Origin: Tessaracoccus lapidicaptus
GTDB taxonomy: Bacteria; Actinomycetota; Actinomycetes; Propionibacteriales; Propionibacteriaceae
Assembly (NCBI RefSeq): GCF_001693815.1
Contig: NZ_MBQD01000024.1
Coordinates: 1-64,000, forward strand
Length of the DNA: 64,000 nucleotides
Reading direction: 5' to 3'
In this document: piece after piece, positions 8,194 through 16,371 of the stretch
Layout: each line of letters opens with the position of its first letter
How positions within the stretch are numbered: the stretch's first letter is position 1
Made by a program: the position numbers and the translations under genes
The notes under the pieces: generated by a model
What the model was told of the DNA's origin: nothing
The model's database searches: none
What the model saw: the letters and a program-made list of their open reading frames with translations, nothing else

Positions 8194-9543
8194 TCACACC
8201 GCGGCGTCGCCGTGAACGGGAAGGCTCAGGCTCGCCCCGAGCCCGCCGAGCTCGGACTCCCCCAGCGTGACGTCGCCGCCGTGGTCGCGCGCGATCTCCC
8301 GCGCGATCGCCAGCCCCAACCCGGTCCCGCCGGCGCCCCGCTCCCGCGCCTCGTCGAGCCGGACGAACCGCTCGAACACCCGTTCACGCTCGCCCTCCGG
8401 CACGCCCGGCCCATCGTCCTCGACGACGACAGCGCCCGCCGCGACCGTCACCCGCACCGCGCCGCTCGCATGCCGGACGGCGTTCTCGACCAGGTTGCGC
8501 ACGACCCTGCCCAGCGCCGCCGCGTCGCCCCACGCCATCCCCGCGCCCCGCAGGCCGACCGGAACCTCCGACGGCACCGCGGCGACCACCTCCGCCGCGA
8601 CCGCCGCCAGGTCGACCGGGCGCCGCGCCGACGGAGCGGCGCCGACCCGCGCCAACAGCAGCAGGTCGTCGACCAGGGCCTGCATCCGGAGCACCTCGGG
8701 CTGCAGCTCCGCTGACAGGTCGGCGGCCGACACCGCCTCCGGGTGGGCCGCCGCCACCTCGACGCTGGCCCGCAACGACGACAGCGGGGACCGCAGCTCG
8801 TGCGCGGCGTCCTCGACGAACCCGCGCTGCCGCACGGCCGCGCGGTCCAGCCGGTCCAACATCTCGTTGAGGGTCCGCGCCAGGGCGCCCAGCTCGTCGT
8901 CGGCCGACGGCACGGGGAGCACACCCGGCCCACCCTCGACGGCGACCCGGGCCGCCGCGCGGCGCAGCTCCTCCACCGGACGCAGCGCGCGCCCCACCGC
9001 GAACCAGATCACGCCGGCCAGGAGAAGCGTCAGCGTCGGCACCACGCCGATCAGCGACACCCGCAGCGCGCGCACGACACCCTCGACATCGCGCAGCGGC
9101 AACGCCACCACCACGGTGACCGGCTCGCCACGCCACGACGCCGGGGCCGCGACGACCCGCGCCCGCTCGTCGTACGCCGTCCGCGACGTCGCCGGGCCCG
9201 CCGCGCGCAGCGCCGCGAGGTCTGGGCCGTCGAGGATGGGCAGTGTCCGGCTAGCGTTCGCCGAACTCGCGACGACCCTGCCGTCAGCGTCCAGCACCTG
9301 CGTCATCTCGCCGGGCTCGGTCACCGGCAGCGACCTGGGCAGCCGGTCGTCGGCCACCAGCCGCGACACCGTCGCCGCCCGCTCCCCCGCCGCCTCGTCA
9401 AGCGCGGCGATCCGGCTGGTCGACACCACCCACGTCAGCGCGACGGCGCCGAGCGCCACCCCGACCGCCACCAGGCCCGCGGTCACGAGCGTCAGCCGCA
9501 GCCGCAGCGACAGCCCGCCCCACCGTCGGCCCGAGCCGGCCAC
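8194..9543 (-). CDS. Sensor histidine kinase
   Basis: Membrane sensor kinase of 449 residues. Helix 1 is near residues 16-40, an extracytoplasmic sensor region spans about 41-160, and helix 2 is near 163-184. A HAMP domain and then HisKA follow, with phosphoacceptor His248 in 'FVEDAAHELRSPL'. The HATPase domain has N-box 'NLVENAVRHA', G1 'EDDGPGVP' and G2 'GGTGLGLAI'. It is transcribed just after the response regulator gene (3-bp gap), and the pair faces away from the LolA-like/ABC genes. That arrangement suggests it senses an envelope or lipid-related cue and controls the exporter. The ligand cannot be deduced. Confidence 0.92.
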   Translation of the reverse strand: MAGSGRRWGGLSLRLRLTLVTAGLVAVGVALGAVALTWVVSTSRIAALDEAAGERAATVSRLVADDRLPRSLPVTEPGEMTQVLDADGRVVASSANASRTLPILDGPDLAALRAAGPATSRTAYDERARVVAAPASWRGEPVTVVVALPLRDVEGVVRALRVSLIGVVPTLTLLLAGVIWFAVGRALRPVEELRRAAARVAVEGGPGVLPVPSADDELGALARTLNEMLDRLDRAAVRQRGFVEDAAHELRSPLSSLRASVEVAAAHPEAVSAADLSAELQPEVLRMQALVDDLLLLARVGAAPSARRPVDLAAVAAEVVAAVPSEVPVGLRGAGMAWGDAAALGRVVRNLVENAVRHASGAVRVTVAAGAVVVEDDGPGVPEGERERVFERFVRLDEARERGAGGTGLGLAIAREIARDHGGDVTLGESELGGLGASLSLPVHGDAAV

Positions 9544-9546
9544 GGC

Positions 9547-10200
9547 TCAGCCCGCCACTCGGTAGCCGGCGCCCCGGACCGTGACGACGACGTCGCGGCC
9601 GAGCTTGCGCCGCAGGTACCCGACGTAGACCTCCACGACGTTGAGGTCCTCGCCGGTGCCGTCCCACACGTGGTCGCGCAGCTCCACCTTGCCCACGACC
9701 CGGTCGGCGTGCCGCATCAGGTACTCCAGGAGCGCCAGCTCGCGCGTGGTCAGCTCCACCGGCTGCCCGTCGAGCAGCAACGTACGGGCCGAGGGGTCCA
9801 GCTCCAGCCTGCCCACCGACAGCACGGCCGGCCGCGACCCCACCGGCCGCCGGACCAGCGCCCGGAGCCTGGCCACCAGCACCACGAAGGAGAACGGCTT
9901 GGTCAGGTAGTCGTCGGCGCCGAGGTCCAGGGCGTCCGCCACGTCGTACTCGCCGTCCTTCGCGCTCAGCATCAGCACCGGGGTCCACACCTGGCGGTCG
10001 CGGAGGGCGGCCACGACGTCGTAGCCGTTACGGCGGGGCAGCATGACGTCGAGGACGATCGCGTCGTAGTCACCGTGCGTGGCCAGCGACAGGCCGGTGT
10101 CGCCGTCGTGGGCGGTGTCGACGGCGAAGCCCTCCGCGGTCAGCCCGCGCTGGAGCGTCCGCGTGAGCCCGCGCTCGTCGTCGACCACCAGTACCCGCAC
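9547..10200 (-). CDS. OmpR-family response regulator
   Basis: A 217-residue two-component regulator. The receiver domain has acidic residues Asp7/Asp8, phospho-acceptor Asp51 in 'IVLDVMLP', a Lys in 'LMLSAKD' and 'ADDYLTKPFSF'. The C-terminal winged helix ends in the usual 'VVTVRGAGYRVAG'. Its partner kinase lies 3 bp downstream. It is divergent, over 80 bp, from the LolA-like gene, and that gap carries two abutting 11-bp direct repeats of the kind bound by tandem OmpR-type regulators. I infer control of its own operon and of the exporter operon. Confidence 0.93.
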   Translation of the reverse strand: MRVLVVDDERGLTRTLQRGLTAEGFAVDTAHDGDTGLSLATHGDYDAIVLDVMLPRRNGYDVVAALRDRQVWTPVLMLSAKDGEYDVADALDLGADDYLTKPFSFVVLVARLRALVRRPVGSRPAVLSVGRLELDPSARTLLLDGQPVELTTRELALLEYLMRHADRVVGKVELRDHVWDGTGEDLNVVEVYVGYLRRKLGRDVVVTVRGAGYRVAG

Positions 10201-10239
10201 GCCCCCATCCTGCCAGCGCCCCGGCAGGCGGCACCCGCT

Positions 10240-10261
10240 CTCTCAGCGTCCTCTCAGCGAC
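10240..10261. promoter_or_regulatory. Tandem 11-bp direct repeats, likely response-regulator site
   Basis: CTCTCAGCGTC and CTCTCAGCGAC abut exactly, with one mismatch, in the 80-bp gap between the regulator gene and the divergent LolA-like gene. An 11-bp period places two winged-helix domains on the same DNA face, as is typical of OmpR-family dimers. Binding by the neighbouring regulator is inferred. Confidence 0.6.
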
Positions 10262-10280
10262 GCCGGTCTACCGTGGGGGC

Positions 10281-11501
10281 ATGACCGACCGTCGAACCCC
10301 GTTCCGCTCCCCGTGGCTGGCCCCGGCCGCGGTGGCCGCCGCCGTCGCCATGGGCCTCATCGCGCAGCCGCTGCTCGCCTCCGGGGAGGGCAGCGACCTG
10401 CCCGACCTCACGGCCGAGGAGCTCGTGGCGCGCGTGCTCGAGGCCGAGCCGCAGGCCATGTCCGGCACCGTCGTGCACACCGCCCGCCTGGGCCTGCCCG
10501 ACCTGCTGTTCACCGAGGCCTCCGGCGCCGACCCGATGTCGCTGCTGGGCGGCAGCTCCACCCTGCGCCTGTGGACCGACGGCGACGAGCGGGCCCGGGT
10601 GTCCCTGCTCGGCACCATGAGCGAGTACTCCGTCGTGGCAGACGGCACGGACGTGTGGACCTACTCCAGCGCCGACGACGAAGTGGTGCGCTACACCATG
10701 AGCGACGCCGACCGCGCCCGGCTCGAGGCCATGGGCGAGGAAGGCCGGGCGAAGGCCCTGGCCGAGCGCGCCGAGCTGCCGACGCCGCAGGAGGCGGCCG
10801 CCGATGCCCTGGCGAAGGTCGAGGAGCACTCGAGCGTGCGGGTCGACTCGCAGGTGACCGTGGCCGGCCGCGACGCCTACCAGCTCGTAGTCACCCCGGA
10901 CACCGACGGCACCCTCGTCGACCACGTCGTGCTGGCGGTCGACGGCGAGACGATGACCCCGCTGCGCGTCCAGACGTGGAGCACGCAGGACGAGACGGCA
11001 CCGGCCGTCGAGGTGTCGTTCACCGACGTCGACTTCTCCGCCCCGGCCGAGTCCGTGTTCGAGTTCTCGGCCCCCGCGAGCGCCACGCAGCGCGACGTCG
11101 TGGTGCCGATCCCCGCCGAGGGTGGCGAGATGCCCGCGGAGATGCCGGCCCACGAGGGCGAGCATCCCGAGCCGACGGTGCACGGCACCGGCTGGGAGAC
11201 CGTGATCGAGCTGGCCGGCGTCGACGTCGCGGCCATGCTGGCGCAGGATCCCACCGCCATGGGCGGCATGCCTGAGGACTTCACCGGCTCCGAGGAGGCC
11301 GAGGACCTCATGGAGGAGTTCAAGCCCGAGCACGGCGCCGGTGGCATGGACCTCGACACGGGCGCGCTGTTCGAGCAGCTCACCGCCGAAGTGCCCGAGG
11401 GCCGGCTGCTCAGCTCGACGCTGCTGAGCGTCCTCATCACCGACGACGGGCGCGTCCTGGTGGGCGCGGTGCCCGCCGAGACCCTGCGCGCGATGGCGTG
11501 A
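10281..11501 (+). CDS. LolA-like/DUF2092-type periplasmic-face protein
   Basis: A 406-residue exported protein. It has an N-terminal hydrophobic segment ('LAPAAVAAAVAMGLIAQPLLA'), followed by 'LTAEELVARVLEAEPQAMSGTV' and a beta-rich body ('TLRLWTDGDERARVSLLG', 'YSVVADGTDVWTYSSADDEV') characteristic of LolA/LolB-fold proteins. Actinobacteria lack the classic Lol pathway; members there are thought to bind lipid or hydrophobic ligands outside the membrane. Its stop overlaps the GTG start of the ABC ATPase gene by 4 bp, so the three genes form an operon. I infer that it works with the ABC exporter in envelope stress or lipid handling. Confidence 0.75.
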   Translation: MTDRRTPFRSPWLAPAAVAAAVAMGLIAQPLLASGEGSDLPDLTAEELVARVLEAEPQAMSGTVVHTARLGLPDLLFTEASGADPMSLLGGSSTLRLWTDGDERARVSLLGTMSEYSVVADGTDVWTYSSADDEVVRYTMSDADRARLEAMGEEGRAKALAERAELPTPQEAAADALAKVEEHSSVRVDSQVTVAGRDAYQLVVTPDTDGTLVDHVVLAVDGETMTPLRVQTWSTQDETAPAVEVSFTDVDFSAPAESVFEFSAPASATQRDVVVPIPAEGGEMPAEMPAHEGEHPEPTVHGTGWETVIELAGVDVAAMLAQDPTAMGGMPEDFTGSEEAEDLMEEFKPEHGAGGMDLDTGALFEQLTAEVPEGRLLSSTLLSVLITDDGRVLVGAVPAETLRAMA

Positions 11502-12439
11502 GCGCCCCCGCGATCCGCACCGAGGGGCTCACCAAGCGGTTCCGCTCCGGCCAGGTGGCCGTCGACGGCATCGACCTGGTGGTGCCCCGCGGCGCCGTCT
11601 ACGGCTTCCTCGGCCCGAACGGGTCGGGGAAGACCACCACCATCCGCATGCTGCTCGGCCTCGTCCGACCCACGGCGGGCGCCGCCTGGCTCCTCGGCCA
11701 GCCCATGCCCGACGACGCCGGCAGCGTGCTGCCGAAGGTCGGGGCGCTCGTCGAGGGACCGGCTTTCCAGCCGTACCTGAGCGGGCGCGCGAACCTGGCC
11801 CGGCTCGACGCCTGCGACGCCACGGCCGACCCCGCCACGTCACGGGTCCGCATCGAGACGGCGCTGGAGCGCGTCGGCCTCACCGCGGCCGCCCGGAAGC
11901 GCTACCGGCAGTACTCGCTCGGCATGAAGCAGCGGCTCGGCCTCGCCGCGGCGCTGCTGCGGCCCCGCGAACTGCTCGTCCTCGACGAGCCCACCAACGG
12001 CCTCGACCCGCAGGGCACGCGCGAAGTGCGCCACCTGATCCGGGAGCTCGCCGCCGAGGGATCCACCGTGCTGGTGTCCTCGCACCTGCTCGCCGAGATC
12101 GACCAGGTCTGCACCCACATCGGCATCATGGGCCGCGGGGAGCTGCTGGCGCAGGCCGAGCGGCAGGACCTGGCCGTCGACGACGACCCCCGCGTCGTCG
12201 TCACCACCACGCCCGACGGCGTCGCGGAGGCCGGGCCGGTGCTGGAGAGGCTGGGCCTGGCGGATGTCACCGTCGACGGCCTCGAGCTGACCGCTCGGCT
12301 CGGCGCGATCCAGCCGGAGCGGGTCTCCGCAGCCCTGGTACACGCCGGGGTCCCACTCGCCGGGCTGGAGGTCCGGCGACGCAGCCTGGAGCAGCTGTTC
12401 GTGGAACTGACCGGGGAGGGCTTCGATGTCGCGCGCTAG
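11498..12439 (+). CDS. ABC transporter ATP-binding protein
   Basis: A 313-residue ABC ATPase of the DrrA/NatA-like export type. Walker A 'GPNGSGKTT' spans residues 39-47, the signature is 'YSLGMKQRLGLA' near 145, and Walker B is 'LLVLDEPTNGLDPQG', followed by 'VLVSSHLLAEI'. An extra C-terminal domain of about 90 residues is typical of this subgroup. It begins with GTG inside the stop of the LolA-like gene and overlaps the permease gene by 14 bp. With the permease it should form an exporter; the control system upstream suggests envelope stress. The substrate is not evident. Confidence 0.9.
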   Translation: MSAPAIRTEGLTKRFRSGQVAVDGIDLVVPRGAVYGFLGPNGSGKTTTIRMLLGLVRPTAGAAWLLGQPMPDDAGSVLPKVGALVEGPAFQPYLSGRANLARLDACDATADPATSRVRIETALERVGLTAAARKRYRQYSLGMKQRLGLAAALLRPRELLVLDEPTNGLDPQGTREVRHLIRELAAEGSTVLVSSHLLAEIDQVCTHIGIMGRGELLAQAERQDLAVDDDPRVVVTTTPDGVAEAGPVLERLGLADVTVDGLELTARLGAIQPERVSAALVHAGVPLAGLEVRRRSLEQLFVELTGEGFDVAR

Positions 12440-13259
12440 GGGATCCTTCGGGCGGCTGCTGCGCAGCGAGCTCGCGCTGCTCTTCGGACGACGCCGCACA
12501 CTCGCCCTGCTCGCCGGCCTCGCCGCCGTGCCCGTGCTGCTGTCCGTGGTGCTGTTCATCGCGCAGGGCCAGGGGCTCGACGGCCAGGGGCCGGGCTTCA
12601 TCGGGAGGGTCACCGGCAACGGGCTGTTCCTCGTCGTCGCGGCGCTGTTCATGTGCCTGCCGTTCCTGCTGCCGCTCACGATCGCCATCACGTCCGGCGA
12701 TACCATCGCCGGCGAGGCCCAGACGGGGACGCTGCGCTACCTGCTGACTCTCCCAGTGGCCCGGACGCGCCTGCTGCTCGCGAAGGCGCTCGTGGCGCTG
12801 GCGTTCGCGGCCGCGGCGGTGCTGGTCATCACGGCCATGTCGCTGGCCGCCGGTGGCGCCTTCTTCGGCCTCGGCGACCTGACGCTGCTGTCGGGCACCA
12901 CGGTGTCCCTCGGCGACGGCATCGGCCGGATGCTGGGCGTGGCCGGCTACGTCGCGCTGTCGCTGACCGGGTTGGTGGCGGTCGGGATGTTCATCTCGAC
13001 GCTGACCGAGGTGCCGGTCGGGGCTATGGCCGCGACCGTCGTGGTCTCCGTCGTGTCCACGGTCCTCGACTCCCTGCCGCAACTGGCCGCCATCCACCCG
13101 TACCTGTTGACGCACCACTGGTTCGACTTCGCGGAGTTCCTGCGCATCGAGGTGGACTGGAGCGTGCTGGCGTCGGGACTGCTGGTGCAGGTGGGATGGG
13201 TCGCGGTGTTCGGCTCGCTGGCGTGGGCACGCTTCCGCTCCGCCGACGTGACGTCCTGA
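12426..13259 (+). CDS. ABC-2-type transporter permease
   Basis: Membrane partner of the preceding ATPase, 277 residues with about six helices. The region 'TSGDTIAGEAQTGTLRYLLTLPVARTRLLLAKALVAL' is the characteristic first cytoplasmic loop of ABC-2 permeases (DUF-type ABC2_membrane_2: G-E-x-x-x-G-T-x-x-x-L-L-x-x-P). Its start overlaps the ATPase gene, giving translational coupling. It ends the LolA-like/ABC operon; an 81-bp gap separates it from the kinase gene that follows in the same direction. Confidence 0.88.
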   Translation: MSRARGSFGRLLRSELALLFGRRRTLALLAGLAAVPVLLSVVLFIAQGQGLDGQGPGFIGRVTGNGLFLVVAALFMCLPFLLPLTIAITSGDTIAGEAQTGTLRYLLTLPVARTRLLLAKALVALAFAAAAVLVITAMSLAAGGAFFGLGDLTLLSGTTVSLGDGIGRMLGVAGYVALSLTGLVAVGMFISTLTEVPVGAMAATVVVSVVSTVLDSLPQLAAIHPYLLTHHWFDFAEFLRIEVDWSVLASGLLVQVGWVAVFGSLAWARFRSADVTS

Positions 13260-13340
13260 CTCGACGCCGTCCTCGCGCGCTGAGTCGGCGCTCCTGTCCG
13301 CCGGCGGGAACCATGGGGTTCCCTGGGGCAGGATGGTGGC

Positions 13341-14807
13341 ATGGAACCAGGCACCTTGCTCGCGGAGCGGTATCTGCTGCGTGACCGGCTCGCGGCCGGC
13401 GGCATGGGCGAGGTGTGGCGCGCGAGGGACACGGTGCTGGCGCGTGAGGTCGCGGTGAAGCTCCTCGGAGCAATGACGACGGCCGACGACGCGGCGCTGC
13501 AGCGCTTTCGGCGCGAAGCGGAGGCGATGGCTGCTCTTCAGCACCCCAATATCGTGACGATCTTCGACGTGGGGACCCACGCGGGAGCGCCGTTCATCGT
13601 GATGGAGCTGCTGGCCGGGCCGACGGTGGAACAGATCGTCAGAGATCGTGGCGCGTTGGGAGAGCCGGAGGCGGCCCGCCTCGCCACCCAGGTGGCGGCC
13701 GGCCTGGCCGCAGCGCATCAGGCAGGGGTGGTGCACCGGGACATCAAGCCGGGCAACCTCATGCTCAGCACCTCGGGTGATCTGAAGGTCGTCGACTTCG
13801 GTATCGCCCGGCTCGCGCACGGGGCCGGGCTCACCGCCACGAATTCGGTTCTCGGCAGTGCCGCCTACCTGTCGCCCGAACAGGCCTCCGGCGCTCCAGC
13901 CGATGAGCGCAGCGACCTCTATGCCCTGGGGTGCGTCCTCACGACGATGCTGACCGGTCATCCGCCGTTCGCCGGCGAGCACCCGCTGTCGGTGATGCGG
14001 CAGCACGTGGCGTCGGCCCCGCCGGCGTTGCGCGACCGTCGGCCCGCGATCAGTCTGGCCATGGAGGCACTGGTACACCGGCTGCTGGCGAAGGACCCGA
14101 ATGACCGCCCCTCATCGGCGTCCGAGGTCCGCGACGAGCTCAGCACCCTGTCCTCCCCCGCCGTCCCGGAGACCGCCACGGTGCCGTTGCCCCGCCCGGA
14201 GGCGACTCGGCCGATGCCGGTGTCCCCGGAGCCCAGCCACACAGTGCCGCTGCCGACCGGCGCACCGCCACGCGGCTCGTCGGAGCCGGGGCACCCCGTG
14301 ACCTACCCTCCGCCTACCCGCGGAGCCGCCCGGCGCTGGGTCGTGCCGGCGATCCTGGCAGCACTCGCCCTCGCCGCCGTGGTGGCGATCGGAGCCCAGA
14401 TGATCGCTCCGGACCGGGGGACCGTCGGGGGCGGGGACCAGTCATCCACCGAGTCGGCTGCGACCGCCCCGTCAGAGTCCCCCGCAGATCCCCCACCCTC
14501 CCCGCCCACGAGCGCGCCAGCGCCGGCGGACCCGGATGATGAGCCCGGCCCGGAGTCGACCGGAAGCGGACTTGATGAGGCCCGCCGGGTGATCGACGAC
14601 GCCGCGGCGGACGGCAGTCTTCTGCCCAAGAAGGCCGAGGAGTTGGACAAGCGTCTCGACGACCTGGAGAAGAAACTCCAGGAGGGGGACGGGGACGTTG
14701 ACAAGCAGGTACGGGAGATCACCAGGCAACTGGACGAGCTCGTCAAGAAGGGCGAGCTGCAGCCCGCGGCGGCACGGCGCATCGAGGAGGCTCTGAACAG
14801 CATCTGA
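13341..14807 (+). CDS. PknB-like Ser/Thr protein kinase with extracellular coiled-coil tail
   Basis: Membrane-anchored eukaryotic-type kinase of 488 residues. The kinase domain covers about 10-270: glycine loop 'LAAGGMGEVW', Lys40 in 'EVAVK', 'HRDIKPGN' with catalytic Asp134, 'DFG' Asp152, and 'SAAYLSPEQASG' as activation/P+1 loop. A Pro/Thr-rich linker leads to one membrane helix at about 333-355. The external part has no PASTA repeats. It has a Ser/Pro-rich stretch and a charged helical tail ('AEELDKRLDDLEKKLQ', 'VREITRQLDELVKK') likely to form a coiled coil. It probably senses a surface cue by dimerisation. It sits alone, after the ABC operon. Confidence 0.9.
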   Translation: MEPGTLLAERYLLRDRLAAGGMGEVWRARDTVLAREVAVKLLGAMTTADDAALQRFRREAEAMAALQHPNIVTIFDVGTHAGAPFIVMELLAGPTVEQIVRDRGALGEPEAARLATQVAAGLAAAHQAGVVHRDIKPGNLMLSTSGDLKVVDFGIARLAHGAGLTATNSVLGSAAYLSPEQASGAPADERSDLYALGCVLTTMLTGHPPFAGEHPLSVMRQHVASAPPALRDRRPAISLAMEALVHRLLAKDPNDRPSSASEVRDELSTLSSPAVPETATVPLPRPEATRPMPVSPEPSHTVPLPTGAPPRGSSEPGHPVTYPPPTRGAARRWVVPAILAALALAAVVAIGAQMIAPDRGTVGGGDQSSTESAATAPSESPADPPPSPPTSAPAPADPDDEPGPESTGSGLDEARRVIDDAAADGSLLPKKAEELDKRLDDLEKKLQEGDGDVDKQVREITRQLDELVKKGELQPAAARRIEEALNSI

Positions 14808-14874
14808 ACGGCGGCCGGAGCGACGCCACCGTCGTCTAGGGTCGTACGCACCCATCACTGTGAGGAGCACTTTC

Positions 14875-15750
14875 ATGGCCCTGGCACTCTCCCCCGTCAC
14901 GCTCGGCGCGTCGCGGCTCGGCGAACGGCCCGACGGTGAGGCGCTGGCCGACGCCCTGCTCGCCTCGCCGCTCGGCAACGTCGACACGAGCAACAACTAC
15001 GCCGACGGGCGCAGCGAGGCCCTGCTCGGCGACGCGATCCGTCGCGCCGGGGGACTGCCCGAGGCCACGCTGATCTACTCCAAGGCGGACCGCGACCCCG
15101 TCACCGGCGGCTTCGACGCCGCCCGGGTCCGTCGCTCCCTGGAGGAGTCGCTCGAGAGGCTCGGGCTGGACCGGCTGCCGCTCTACCAGTTCCATGACCC
15201 GTTCACGATCTCCGTCGCCGAGGCCCTAGCCCCCGACGGCCCGGTGGCGGAGCTCGTGCGGCTGCGCGACGAGGGCGTCATCGGCGCGATCGGCATCGCG
15301 TACGGGCCGCTGGAGGAGTCGCGCGCGTACGTCGAGACGGGGCTGTTCGACGTCGTGCTCAACCACAACCGGTTCACGCTGGTCGACCGCTCCGCGCAGC
15401 CCCTGTTCGAGCGGGCGCGGGAGCTGGGGATGCAGGTGTTCAACGCCGCGCCGTTCGGCGGCGGGACCCTCGCCAACGGCGAGGCGACCTACGGGTATCA
15501 CCAGATGCCCGAGGCGTTCGCGGCACACGTGTCGCGGGTCCGGGACCTCGCCCGGGAGGCGGGCGTGGACCTCGCCGCGGCAGCCCTGCAGTTCTCGACG
15601 AGGCACCCGCTCGTCGACACCACGGTCGTGGGCATCCCGTCGCTGGCGCGGCTCGACGCGCTCGCCGGCCTGGTCGCGGCCGACGTGCCGGACGCGTTCT
15701 TCGACGAGATCGAGGCGCTGGGCGCGCCCCCGGCCAGCGGCAACGACTGA
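14875..15750 (+). CDS. Aldo/keto reductase
   Basis: NADPH-dependent carbonyl reductase of about 291 residues with the aldo-keto reductase barrel. The catalytic tetrad is visible: Asp and Tyr in 'NVDTSNNYADGRSE', Lys in 'LIYSKADRD' and His in 'LYQFHDP'. Later 'FNAAPFGGGTLA' and 'STRHPLVDTTVVGIPS' match the cofactor-binding half. The first in-frame start is GTG 14860, but ATG 14875 follows GTGAGGAG at normal spacing and is preferred. It resembles L-fucose or D-threo-aldose dehydrogenase-like members, but the substrate is uncertain. It converges with the FMN reductase gene. Confidence 0.85.
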   Translation: MALALSPVTLGASRLGERPDGEALADALLASPLGNVDTSNNYADGRSEALLGDAIRRAGGLPEATLIYSKADRDPVTGGFDAARVRRSLEESLERLGLDRLPLYQFHDPFTISVAEALAPDGPVAELVRLRDEGVIGAIGIAYGPLEESRAYVETGLFDVVLNHNRFTLVDRSAQPLFERARELGMQVFNAAPFGGGTLANGEATYGYHQMPEAFAAHVSRVRDLAREAGVDLAAAALQFSTRHPLVDTTVVGIPSLARLDALAGLVAADVPDAFFDEIEALGAPPASGND

Positions 15751-15774
15751 GCGTCGCCGCCGGCCGGTCCGCGG

Positions 15775-16320
15775 TCAGGCGGCGGCGTCGTCCGAATCGA
15801 CGGCGTCGGCGAGCTTCTCCGACAGCGCGGTCAGCTCCGCGACCTTGGCGGCGCCAGCCGTGACCTCGCCCTCCATGCTGACGTCCTCGGTGAACTTCAG
15901 GCCGGTCGCGCCCACGACGTCGGCCTTCACGTTCTGCAGCAGCTGGGTGAGTGCGGTCGTCGCGCGCTGGCCGGCGCCGAAGCCGTAGCCGAGCAGCGCC
16001 ATGGGCTTGCCCTCCCACTCCGCGTAGAGGTAGTCGATCGCGTTCTTCAGCGGGGCGGGGAAGAAGCCGTTGTACTCCGGCGTCACGACGACGATCGCGT
16101 CGGCGGCGTCGATGGCGGCCTTCCACGCCAGCGTGTGCGACTTGGTGTAGATGCCCGAGCCGGCGGGCGCGTCCTCGTCCAGGAACGGCAGGTCGATCTC
16201 GGCGAGGTCGAGCATCGTGACGTTCCAGTCGGCGGCCAGGATCTCCCGGGCCCAGGCGCTGACGCGCCCGCCGATGCGCTGCGGACGGGTGGACGAGACG
16301 ATGATCGCGAGGTTGTTCAC
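15775..16320 (-). CDS. NAD(P)H-dependent FMN reductase
   Basis: Flavodoxin-fold reductase of 181 residues, passing electrons from NAD(P)H to FMN or quinones. The FMN-phosphate loop 'IIVSSTRPQRIGGRVSAW' is near the N-terminus, and 'VVVTPEYNGFFPAPLKNAIDYLY' is the family's P-E-Y-N-x-x-x-P signature. 'MALLGYGFGAGQRATTALTQLL' follows. The start is GTG 16320. A strong palindrome abuts the start codon, so the gene is probably repressed by a MarR/HxlR-type regulator responding to oxidants or quinones; no such regulator gene is nearby. Confidence 0.87.
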   Translation of the reverse strand: MNNLAIIVSSTRPQRIGGRVSAWAREILAADWNVTMLDLAEIDLPFLDEDAPAGSGIYTKSHTLAWKAAIDAADAIVVVTPEYNGFFPAPLKNAIDYLYAEWEGKPMALLGYGFGAGQRATTALTQLLQNVKADVVGATGLKFTEDVSMEGEVTAGAAKVAELTALSEKLADAVDSDDAAA

Positions 16321-16321
16321 A

Positions 16322-16349
16322 TGTCAACTATCCCACAGGGATATTGACA
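16322..16349. promoter_or_regulatory. Palindromic operator at the FMN reductase start
   Basis: TGTCAACTATCCC, three bases, then GGGATATTGACA form a near-perfect inverted repeat (one extra base in the left arm), directly before the GTG start of the reductase. On the coding strand it also shows two TTGAcATGTcAA-like boxes, as bound by MarR-type repressors. Repressor identity is inferred. Confidence 0.6.
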
Positions 16350-16371
16350 TTTCAACTAAGCCCTCGGCGCC

